Positions 1 to 5,067 of a stretch of DNA of 5,809 nucleotides are shown here, piece by piece. This stretch comes from Lachnoclostridium sp. UBA933 (GTDB lineage: Bacteria > Bacillota > Clostridia > Lachnospirales > Lachnospiraceae). Each line of letters starts with the position of its first letter. Within the stretch, counting starts at the first letter, position 1. The notes beneath the pieces were generated by a model, which searched no databases, was not told the origin of the DNA, and worked only from the letters and a program-made list of their open reading frames with translations. The position numbers were made by a program, and so were the translations under genes. The stretch is taken from NCBI GenBank assembly GCA_002293545.1, contig DBDL01000032.1, forward strand, positions 18,486 to 24,294. Direction: 5' to 3'.

Positions 1-1
1 A

Positions 2-646
2 GAGGTATCCTGGTTTCATTTTACCGGCATCACACCCGCACTCGGCGGCAGCGTCGCCGAAATCTGTCTTGAAGCCTGCCGGAAAGCACATGAAAAGGGC
101 ATTACGATAAGCTGTGACTTAAATTACCGCAAAAACCTGTGGTCAAAAGAAAAAGCCGGAAAGGTAATGAAAGACCTTTGCAGCTATGTCGATGTCTGCA
201 TTGCCAATGAAGAAGACGCGGCAGATGTATTCGGAATTGAATCGGAAGGCACGGATGTTACAGCCGGACAAGTGAATCACGAGGGCTATAAAGATGTGGC
301 AAAAAAGCTTGCGGAACGTTTCGGCTTTTCAAAAGTTGCCGTCACATTAAGGGAATCCCTTTCCGCCAATGATAATAACTGGGCGGGAATGCTGTATGAC
401 GGCAGTGGTTTTTATTTCAGCAAAAAGTATCCCGTCCATATTGTTGACCGCGTAGGCGGCGGTGATTCGTTCGGCGCAGGATTGATTTACGCTTCGCTCT
501 CGGAATTTTCTCCTCAGGATACCATTGAATATGCGGTTGCGGCAAGCTGTCTGAAGCACAGTATTGAAGGCGATTTCAACTTGGTTTCCGCAGACGAGGT
601 TAAGAAACTGGCAGGCGGCGACGCTTCGGGGCGGGTGCAGAGGTAA
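2..646 (+). CDS. kdgK: PfkB-family sugar kinase, probable 2-dehydro-3-deoxygluconokinase (5' truncated by window)
   Basis: The frame is open from base 2 to the TAA at 644-646, giving 214 visible residues. Full-length members have roughly 320-340, so about the first third lies outside the window. The visible part begins with WFHFTGITPAL, followed by CDLNYRKNLW, both typical of KDG kinases within the ribokinase/PfkB family. The second PfkB signature is present as DRVGGGDSFGAGL; the Asp of GGGD (codon 464-466) is the expected catalytic base and the Gly-rich loop forms the anion hole. Known family role: ATP-dependent phosphorylation of 2-keto-3-deoxygluconate to KDPG in the cytoplasm, in hexuronate or pectin breakdown. 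Specificity is inferred from these motifs only; another PfkB sugar kinase is possible. No KDPG aldolase gene follows, and the next gene is convergent. The internal ATG at 167 is not the start, since homologous sequence continues upstream of it. The gene is more G+C-rich than the rest of the window. Confidence 0.85.
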   Translation, partial: EVSWFHFTGITPALGGSVAEICLEACRKAHEKGITISCDLNYRKNLWSKEKAGKVMKDLCSYVDVCIANEEDAADVFGIESEGTDVTAGQVNHEGYKDVAKKLAERFGFSKVAVTLRESLSANDNNWAGMLYDGSGFYFSKKYPVHIVDRVGGGDSFGAGLIYASLSEFSPQDTIEYAVAASCLKHSIEGDFNLVSADEVKKLAGGDASGRVQR

Positions 647-651
647 TTATG

Positions 652-698
652 GGTTTCAGAAATATATTTGGTAATATACCGGATAAAAATCTGAAATT
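652..698. terminator. Imperfect hairpin between convergent genes, candidate bidirectional terminator
   Basis: The outer arms TTTCAGA (654-660) and TCTGAAA (690-696) are perfect inverted repeats. Inside them, GGTA (670-673) and TACC (677-680) close a 3-nt loop, extended by two G.U wobbles and three A-T pairs (665-669 with 681-685). Together they form one long rod with an internal loop. It fills the gap between the kinase stop and the methyltransferase stop, where terminators are expected. No clear T-tract follows on either strand, so this is not a classical Rho-independent terminator. Termination function is an inference from position. Confidence 0.4.
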
Positions 699-1425
699 AT
701 ACCTTGCCCGCCACAATATATATTTCACCTGATATTTCCGGGTATTTCTCTCCCAGTTTGAAAAAAGCGTTTAACATCCCTATTGTCCAATCCTTTTCAA
801 GCTGGGCGTCAGAAAGCGGCTTCAGCCAATAACCTCCGCTTTCTAAAACCCGGCATTCCGCTGACTGAAAGCATTCTTTTAATGTATCCATGCAAAATAC
901 CCTGCGATGACCATGACGATGATCTTTTTCGCTGAAATCATCCAAATGCTTCAGCAAGCCCATTTCCAATGCTGCCTGGCGATGAATACTGTTAGCGTTC
1001 GGTACTGCCGTGAGAATAACCCCGTCATCCTCAAGCCAGTCCTTACAGCGTTTCAATAGCCTAACGGGATCTATCACATGCTCCAGCACATGCCCCAGCA
1101 AGATGTTTGAAAATTTTTGTGACGGCATAAACTCCTCAAACAGAGAAGAATATGCATGTATGTCAGGAAAACGTTTTTTAATGGAATCAATAAAAAAGAC
1201 ACTGCCGTCTACCGCAGTATAATCATTCTTGTAATGCGGATATATAATTTCCGTCATAATCCCTTCTGCAGGTCCAAGTTCAAGAACACTGCCCGGAACC
1301 ATATATTTCATAAAAACCTGACCGCCATATTGTGCGCTTAGTTTACCGGTACCTTTTCCGTAAATTGATTTCCCGGCAATATCCTTTAACCGTTTCAATT
1401 CATCTATTGTACTATTTTCATCCAT
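697..1425 (-). CDS. Class I SAM-dependent methyltransferase
   Basis: A 242-residue cytoplasmic protein with a Rossmann-type SAM-binding fold. Motif I is VLELGPAEG at residues 47-55, the acidic residue after strand 2 is D73 in AVDGS, the post-II/III region is ILLGHVLEHV (108-117), and a motif-III-like strand DGVILTAVPN follows at 134-143. The His-rich stretch around 169-173 and the C-terminal part probably shape the substrate pocket. The best fit is the Methyltransf_11/12/23 type of small-molecule or O-/C-methyltransferase; the substrate cannot be read from sequence. The frame opens at a GTG at 1434, but that codon overlaps the AAGGAG ribosome binding site (1434-1439), so the ATG at 1425 with an 8-nt spacer is the start. 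It is transcribed alone, convergent with the kinase, from the promoters at 1545-1600 with an unusually long leader. Confidence 0.85.
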   Translation of the reverse strand: MDENSTIDELKRLKDIAGKSIYGKGTGKLSAQYGGQVFMKYMVPGSVLELGPAEGIMTEIIYPHYKNDYTAVDGSVFFIDSIKKRFPDIHAYSSLFEEFMPSQKFSNILLGHVLEHVIDPVRLLKRCKDWLEDDGVILTAVPNANSIHRQAALEMGLLKHLDDFSEKDHRHGHRRVFCMDTLKECFQSAECRVLESGGYWLKPLSDAQLEKDWTIGMLNAFFKLGEKYPEISGEIYIVAGKV

Positions 1426-1433
1426 AACTGTCA

Positions 1434-1439
1434 CTCCTT
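1434..1439 (-). promoter_or_regulatory. Ribosome binding site AAGGAG deciding the methyltransferase start
   Basis: On the minus strand AAGGAG is followed by 8 nt and then ATG at 1425-1423. The upstream in-frame GTG shares its G with this site and cannot be the initiator. Confidence 0.8.
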
Positions 1440-1544
1440 AAAATATTTATCATTTTGCTCAAATACCAATCCTCATCTGCTTTCAAGCATTTTCATTCTA
1501 TTTCAATATTAGCTCCACAATGCCGCTTTTCTGTCTTTTACTAG

Positions 1545-1600
1545 AGTATATCCTAACACAGATGCAAAGTCAATATACTGTCCTTTCCTGTTGGTGTCAA
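1545..1600 (-). promoter_or_regulatory. Two overlapping sigma-A-type promoters with a dyad, upstream of the methyltransferase
   Basis: On the minus strand P1 is TTGACA (1600-1595), a 17-nt spacer, then TATATT (1577-1572). P2 is TTGACT (1573-1568), a 17-nt spacer, then TATACT (1550-1545). The -10 of P1 overlaps the -35 of P2 by two bases. A perfect 7-bp dyad, AGTATAT at 1545-1551 and ATATACT at 1573-1579 on the plus strand, is centred at 1562 and covers both -10 elements, so a dimeric regulator could bind there. Expected transcription starts near 1565 and 1538 leave a leader of about 110-140 nt before the ATG at 1425. Promoter matches are seen directly; regulation is inferred. Confidence 0.65.
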
Positions 1601-1652
1601 GTAAACGCCGGCAAAAATATTTTACATAAAATCCCCCCATTCTTCTCGTTTT

Positions 1653-2309
1653 TTATCCGGGTACCGCCTCCTGCATCAGTCTGGTCCAAGTTGCGCACCC
1701 GACAATTCCGTCTGCGCCAAGACCCCTGCTTCTCTGAAAAGAAATCACGGCATTTCTCGTTGCATTCCCGAAAATCCCGTCCAAACCTCCCGTTGAAAAC
1801 CCTAAGCTGTTTAATGCGTCCTGAAGTACCAAAACATAGTTTCCGATACTTCCGGTATAAAGATAGGGATATCCTCCCGATGCACAAGCCGGCGTTCCGC
1901 TTCTCCGATCAAAGTGCACCCATCTGGGACTGATGGATACCGGCTCGACATACCCCCAAAGTCCGGAGTTTACTGCAAGTGAACGCATTTGTGCCCTCTG
2001 GGCATTGGTCAAATTCTGTGCCACATCAAAGGAAGTTCCCGCATAGTGCTGTGACTGTTTGGAATGTCCTCCCTCCGTCGGTCTTTTAAATGCAAATCCT
2101 ACACTGATTGGTTTTCCGTATAATGCACGGAAACGATTCCATGTTTGCATTGTCCTTTTATCCGTCCACAGCGTGTCACTTCTGCTCGAACCCCTGAATT
2201 CCCCGACTTTCAATGTGTTTCCTGTATTATAAGGCATTGGTTCATTTTCATCCCGATAATATGTTTCCATTCTGTTTTCATCATTATTATAAACTTTAAC
2301 GACTGCCAT
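1653..2309 (-). CDS. M15-like zinc D,D-carboxypeptidase with C-terminal peptidoglycan-binding domain
   Basis: A 218-residue protein. Residues about 45-135 match the M15 (VanY / Streptomyces albus G) metallopeptidase core. The motif S86-x-H88-x(2)-G91-x(3)-D95 supplies two zinc ligands and H132 in WVHFD the third; E122 is a possible general base, although its distance from H132 is longer than in VanX/VanY. This fits the M15A / PF08291-like subgroup. Residues about 154-213 form a PG_binding_1 domain with LQDALNSLGF, DGIFG and the closing DGIVGCATWTRLM. The family removes the terminal D-Ala from peptidoglycan stem peptides. There is no N-terminal signal peptide or membrane helix, so export would be non-classical or follow cell lysis. 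The ATG is preceded by GAGGG (2318-2314, minus strand). The gene is divergent from the M14-like peptidase, whose N-terminal domain is of the same type. Confidence 0.85.
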   Translation of the reverse strand: MAVVKVYNNDENRMETYYRDENEPMPYNTGNTLKVGEFRGSSRSDTLWTDKRTMQTWNRFRALYGKPISVGFAFKRPTEGGHSKQSQHYAGTSFDVAQNLTNAQRAQMRSLAVNSGLWGYVEPVSISPRWVHFDRRSGTPACASGGYPYLYTGSIGNYVLVLQDALNSLGFSTGGLDGIFGNATRNAVISFQRSRGLGADGIVGCATWTRLMQEAVPG

Positions 2310-2336
2310 TTTACCCTCGATTGAAATATTTTACTA

Positions 2337-2364
2337 TATATTATGAGTGGAAAAGTTGTTGTGT
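2337..2364 (-). promoter_or_regulatory. Candidate sigma-K-like promoter for the M15-like peptidase
   Basis: The minus strand reads CATAATATA (2345-2337), which fits the B. subtilis sigma-K -10 consensus CATANNNTA, with AC 17 nt upstream (2364-2363). A second AC gives a 15-nt spacer. Initiation near 2330 would leave a leader of about 20 nt containing the GAGGG ribosome binding site. The consensus is short and AT-rich, so a chance match is possible. Confidence 0.35.
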
Positions 2365-2371
2365 GAGTGTC

Positions 2372-2398
2372 ACGTAAGGCAATGGATTGCATAAGATA
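2372..2398 (+). promoter_or_regulatory. Candidate sigma-K-like promoter for the M14-like peptidase
   Basis: AC (2372-2373), a 16-nt spacer, then CATAAGATA (2390-2398) matches AC-N16-CATANNNTA. It faces the M14-like gene. Initiation would fall around 2404-2407, leaving almost no leader before the ATG at 2413. That is a real objection to this call. Confidence 0.25.
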
Positions 2399-2403
2399 CA
2401 ATG

Positions 2404-2409
2404 GGTGAT
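2404..2409 (+). promoter_or_regulatory. Ribosome binding site GGTGAT favouring ATG 2413
   Basis: GGTGAT matches part of the anti-Shine-Dalgarno complement AAGGAGGTGATC, and its GG lies 7 nt before ATG 2413. The in-frame ATG at 2401 has no comparable site upstream. Confidence 0.5.
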
Positions 2410-2412
2410 GCT

Positions 2413-3690
2413 ATGGAGCTTTTACAAGTAGGTTCAAGGGGACCAACGGTAGAATTATTACAAAGTATCCTAAAAAAAATCGGATATTATAATGGAATCA
2501 TTGACGGAATTTTCGGACAGCAAACAAAAGACAGCGTAATTTATTTTCAAAATAATTTTGGTTTGGTTTCTGATGGTATCGCAGGAAATAATACCTGGAA
2601 CGCATTAAGACCATATCGCGACGGTTATACAAACTATACGATAAAAAACGGCGATACATTATATAAAATTTCTCATTACTATTCGACATCCGTTGCCCGC
2701 ATCATGGCGGCAAATCCCGGTATTAATCCAAATAATCTGCAACCCGGTCAGCGGATTACCGTGCCTTTCGGGACAGTAATCCCTACGGATATAAGTTATA
2801 CCTCCGATGTTCTTGAAATGAATCTGAATGCACTGAAAACCATATATCCATTTATAAAAACCGGTTCCGCCGGTTCCAGCGTTCTTCAAAATACCCTTTA
2901 TTATGTCAAACTCGGAACCGGACAAAAAGAAGTCTTTTATTGTGCTTCCTACCATGCAAATGAGTGGATAACCACACCGGTTCTCATGAAATTTATCGAA
3001 AATTTTTCTAAAGCTTATGTTGAAAACAGTACAATCTACGGTTACAGCGCCGCAGAAATATTTGATAAGGTTTCTATTTACCTTATCCCTATGGTAAATC
3101 CTGACGGTGTCAATCTGGTGACGGGAAAATTCGGCGAGAATACGGCGGCTTATCAAAACGCCGCAAAGATAGCCGCTGATTATTCATTTCTCCCATTCCC
3201 AAACGGATGGAAAGCAAACATCCGCGGGGTTGATTTGAACTTACAATATCCTGCCAACTGGGAAATTGCCAGGGAATTGAAATTCCAACAGGGCTATATA
3301 AGTCCCGCTCCGCGTGATTTCGTTGGTTATGCCCCGTTGACCGAGCCGGAATCCAAAGCCGTCCGTTCCTTTACATTAAGTCATGATTTTCGTCTGATTC
3401 TCACCTATCATACACAGGGAAATATTATTTACTGGCAGTATCTTGATTATGAACCGCCTTATTCTTATGAAATCGGAAACTGTTTTGCAGAGGCAAGCGG
3501 TTACCTGCTGGAATCCACTCCTTATTATTCCAGCTTTGCCGGATACAAGGATTGGTTTATCCAGGAATATAACCGTCCGGGGTATACAATTGAAGTAGGA
3601 AAAGGAATCAATCCTCTGAATATTTCGCAGTTTAACAGTATTTACTCCGACAATGAAGGTATATTTGTCATGGGTGCCGCTCTCTCTTGA
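2413..3690 (+). CDS. PG-binding/LysM/M14 zinc peptidase, probable gamma-D-glutamyl-L-diamino acid endopeptidase
   Basis: The protein has 425 residues from ATG 2413, or 429 from ATG 2401; numbering here is from 2401. Domains in order are PG_binding_1 at about 9-70 (LLQVGSRGP, DGIFG, DGIAGNNTW), LysM at about 78-123 (YTIKNGDTLYKI, LQPGQRITVP) and an M14 carboxypeptidase-fold domain at about 135-429. Zinc ligands are H185 and E188 (SYHANEW) and H337 (TYHTQG). MVNPDGV (231-237) is typical, and E398 in YTIEVG is the catalytic Glu. At 275-284 RGVDLNLQYP keeps the Asn but has Leu where carboxypeptidase A has Arg145, so a free-carboxylate pocket is not expected; this fits gamma-D-Glu-diamino acid peptidases. 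The domain plan resembles endopeptidase I of sporulating Lysinibacillus sphaericus, which also has LysM domains and no signal peptide. None is visible here. Expected role: cutting between gamma-D-Glu and the diamino acid in peptidoglycan stem peptides. Its stop is followed by 127 bp before the next gene. Confidence 0.87.
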   Translation: MELLQVGSRGPTVELLQSILKKIGYYNGIIDGIFGQQTKDSVIYFQNNFGLVSDGIAGNNTWNALRPYRDGYTNYTIKNGDTLYKISHYYSTSVARIMAANPGINPNNLQPGQRITVPFGTVIPTDISYTSDVLEMNLNALKTIYPFIKTGSAGSSVLQNTLYYVKLGTGQKEVFYCASYHANEWITTPVLMKFIENFSKAYVENSTIYGYSAAEIFDKVSIYLIPMVNPDGVNLVTGKFGENTAAYQNAAKIAADYSFLPFPNGWKANIRGVDLNLQYPANWEIARELKFQQGYISPAPRDFVGYAPLTEPESKAVRSFTLSHDFRLILTYHTQGNIIYWQYLDYEPPYSYEIGNCFAEASGYLLESTPYYSSFAGYKDWFIQEYNRPGYTIEVGKGINPLNISQFNSIYSDNEGIFVMGAALS

Positions 3691-3739
3691 TTTATAGTTT
3701 GAAAATCTTTTGATTCCCTGTAAATTAATAAAATTTCTA

Positions 3740-3768
3740 TTGATTTTTTTTGCTGAATTGTATATAGT
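3740..3768 (+). promoter_or_regulatory. Sigma-A-like promoter for the small-protein/FIST-like/GGDEF run
   Basis: TTGATT (3740-3745), a 17-nt spacer, then TATAGT (3763-3768). The expected start is near 3775, giving a leader of about 43 nt to the AGGAGG-ATG at 3818. It lies in the only sizeable gap ahead of the three genes. Confidence 0.5.
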
Positions 3769-3804
3769 ATTTATATGGACAAGGCTTACGATTTCATTGA
3801 ATGT

Positions 3805-3810
3805 AGGAGG
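3805..3810 (+). promoter_or_regulatory. Consensus ribosome binding site AGGAGG ahead of the ATG-AAT-TAA start
   Basis: A full AGGAGG sits 7 nt before ATG 3818, the strongest site in the window. It shows that translation is, or was, initiated at an ATG followed two codons later by a stop. Confidence 0.8.
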
Positions 3811-3817
3811 TAGTTTT

Positions 3818-4033
3818 ATGAATTAATCACCGGAACAAACTAAAAAGATTTTGTTGGGGAATTATAAATTTTCCCAATTGGGTTTTTCCATGTTTATCAC
3901 GCGTTTAAGAAATTTATACTACAATGATTCTTCTTCTGCAAGCTTACAAAACTGTACAAGCGAGTTAAACAGTTTTCTGAAAAAATACCATACTACGATG
4001 GGCACTGATTACACACGTATATCAAGTCTTTAA
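3818..4033 (+). pseudogene. Small unknown protein gene (71 codons) with TAA at codon 3
   Basis: After a consensus AGGAGG and ATG the frame reads Met-Asn-stop (TAA, 3824-3826). It then continues open for 68 codons, starting SPEQTKKILLGNYKFSQLGF and ending at TAA 4031-4033. The downstream part looks like a genuine protein: Lys-rich amphipathic start, RLRNLYYNDSSSASL in the middle and ELNSFLKKYHTTMG near the end, probably all helical, with no signal peptide or membrane segment. I do not recognise the family. CAA to TAA is the simplest origin of the stop and would give MNQSPEQ. Alternatives are initiation at TTG 3851 or 3854, which lack a good ribosome binding site; reinitiation after a two-codon leader; readthrough; or sequence error. 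The FIST-like gene starts 15 nt after its stop, so the two are co-transcribed and possibly translationally coupled. Confidence 0.6.
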
Positions 4034-4036
4034 AAT

Positions 4037-4043
4037 GAGGTGA
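4037..4043 (+). promoter_or_regulatory. Ribosome binding site GAGGTGA deciding the FIST-like gene start
   Basis: GAGG at 4037-4040 lies 8 nt before ATG 4049. The in-frame GTG at 4040 lies within this site and is rejected as the initiator. Confidence 0.75.
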
Positions 4044-4048
4044 AAAGT

Positions 4049-5011
4049 ATGTTAAAGCAATTTGACGAAGTTTCCAATATGATTTTGGAAGGTACTCCTA
4101 TGCAAATAGCCGGTTCGGCGGATTTATTGAAAAAGCTCCCGAAAGGAAACTGGATCGGCGGTTCCATTGAGTATTTCATGACAGATAAGGGCGGGTTGAT
4201 TTCCGACACGATGTTATATGTGGATACATTTGACGGAATAGATTTTAAAATTAACGCTTATGATAAAATTTCCATTAAAAATGTAGCGGCAGATGCTTTT
4301 GCGCATGGTTTTTCGATTGTTATTATGCCGTATTTCAGTCCTGTACTGAAAGTATATGCGGAAAAAGCACATGAGTTTGAGGATATGTTTATTAAACATA
4401 TTGTGGGATGGGTTTCCGGAATCAATACGACGAAGCCAAACCAAACGCCTATTGTTATAAACGGGCAGACAGGTAATTCCGATTTGAATCAGGCAGTTGT
4501 TCTCCACCTGGCTCTTCCTTCCGAAAGAAATGTAAATGTCGGTATCATCAATATATTTACGCCGGATGAAAACTCTCCGGTAATTGAATTTGAATCTGAC
4601 GGGTTCCAAATAGACAAATGCCTGATAGACGGAAAAGAAGCGGTACTTTCCGATTATATGAAAGAGCATAATATTGACAAGAAGTTTCCGCTCATCGGCG
4701 ACTATGCCGGTAATGGCATCAATGTCGCATTCAGCGCTGCGGATAGTGATTCACTTCAATTAGCCTCCCCGGTATTCCGGAATATAAAGTACCGGTTTGC
4801 CAACACGATAACCGATTATGCCAATGAATTCAATCTTCAGCTTGCAAAGTTTAAAGGGATAAAACCCATCTTTTCGTGTAATTGCAGTTTGAACTTCATG
4901 TATGGACAATTGAAAGGCAAAAAAATAGATACCTTTTTCGGACCCTGTACCTTCGGTGAAATCGCTTATCAATTTTTGAGTCAAACCTTGGTATATGTGA
5001 TTGTCACCTAA
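4049..5011 (+). CDS. FIST-like putative sensor protein (unknown function)
   Basis: A 320-residue soluble protein without signal peptide or membrane helix. The C-terminal part resembles the FIST C-terminal domain: FSCNCSLNFMYG (275-286) sits where FIST proteins have a Cys-containing FSC-x-GR-type turn. GPCTFGEIAY (298-307) matches the closing G-x-F-T-x-GEI motif and is followed by a hydrophobic last strand. The middle carries PLIGDYAGNGINV (214-226). The N-terminal LLKKLPKGNWIGGSIEYFM recalls the start of FIST_N with its IGG turn. FIST domains are regarded as small-ligand sensors found with bacterial signalling proteins. The assignment rests on motif resemblance by eye and could be a separate domain family sharing the fold. 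C277, C279 and C300 cluster near the C-terminus and might respond to metal or redox. The gene lies 15 nt after the small-protein gene and about 55 nt before the diguanylate cyclase, suggesting it senses a signal for that enzyme. Confidence 0.6.
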   Translation: MLKQFDEVSNMILEGTPMQIAGSADLLKKLPKGNWIGGSIEYFMTDKGGLISDTMLYVDTFDGIDFKINAYDKISIKNVAADAFAHGFSIVIMPYFSPVLKVYAEKAHEFEDMFIKHIVGWVSGINTTKPNQTPIVINGQTGNSDLNQAVVLHLALPSERNVNVGIINIFTPDENSPVIEFESDGFQIDKCLIDGKEAVLSDYMKEHNIDKKFPLIGDYAGNGINVAFSAADSDSLQLASPVFRNIKYRFANTITDYANEFNLQLAKFKGIKPIFSCNCSLNFMYGQLKGKKIDTFFGPCTFGEIAYQFLSQTLVYVIVT

Positions 5012-5056
5012 TTAAAATGCAGAAAATATCATAACTATTTAGATATTACAGCAGAC

Positions 5057-5061
5057 AGGAG
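5057..5061 (+). promoter_or_regulatory. Ribosome binding site AGGAG pointing to a non-ATG start (ATA 5068)
   Basis: AGGAG ends 6 nt before ATA 5068. The in-frame TTG at 5062 directly abuts this site, too close to be served by it. A GGAG at 5064-5067 has no usable start codon at normal distance. Confidence 0.55.
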
Positions 5062-5067
5062 TTGGAG

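Larger units (their letters stand above)
1426..1652. other. Intergenic region and leader of the methyltransferase; no gene seen
   Basis: The segment between the methyltransferase start and the stop of the M15-like peptidase holds the tandem promoters and the long leader. I see no coding sequence on either strand that looks like a protein; the longer frames here are shadows of the peptidase gene. An AT-rich palindrome, ATTTTATGTAAAAT on the minus strand just after the peptidase stop, lacks a G+C stem, so no terminator is called. Confidence 0.6.

Noticed and set aside
649..732. A 27-codon frame (MGFRNIFGNI...) starting 5 nt after an AGAGG, just behind the kinase stop
   Set aside because: It overlaps the convergent methyltransferase end and the hairpin, matches nothing I recognise and ends quickly. 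It might be a relic of a downstream gene, but this cannot be supported.
1603..1655. CCGG...CCGG and ATTTTA/TAAAAT pairings downstream of the M15-like gene as a terminator
   Set aside because: The loop is about 30 nt, the inner palindrome is all A-T with a 2-nt loop, and no T-tract follows on the minus strand.
1520..1933. Plus-strand open frame of 137 codons
   Set aside because: It runs antisense to the M15-like peptidase gene and across the promoter region, has no ribosome binding site, and its Ser/Arg/Pro-rich composition is typical of a shadow frame.
3741..3751. T-rich run after the M14-like gene as a possible Rho-independent terminator
   Set aside because: No G+C-containing stem precedes it. 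Only weak 4-bp AT pairings (AATC/GATT) are found, and the run overlaps the promoter proposed for the next gene.
3851..4033. Treating the small gene as an intact CDS starting at TTG 3851
   Set aside because: There is no good ribosome binding site ahead of TTG 3851. The consensus AGGAGG-ATG at 3805-3820 is in the same frame, and protein-like sequence continues upstream of 3851.
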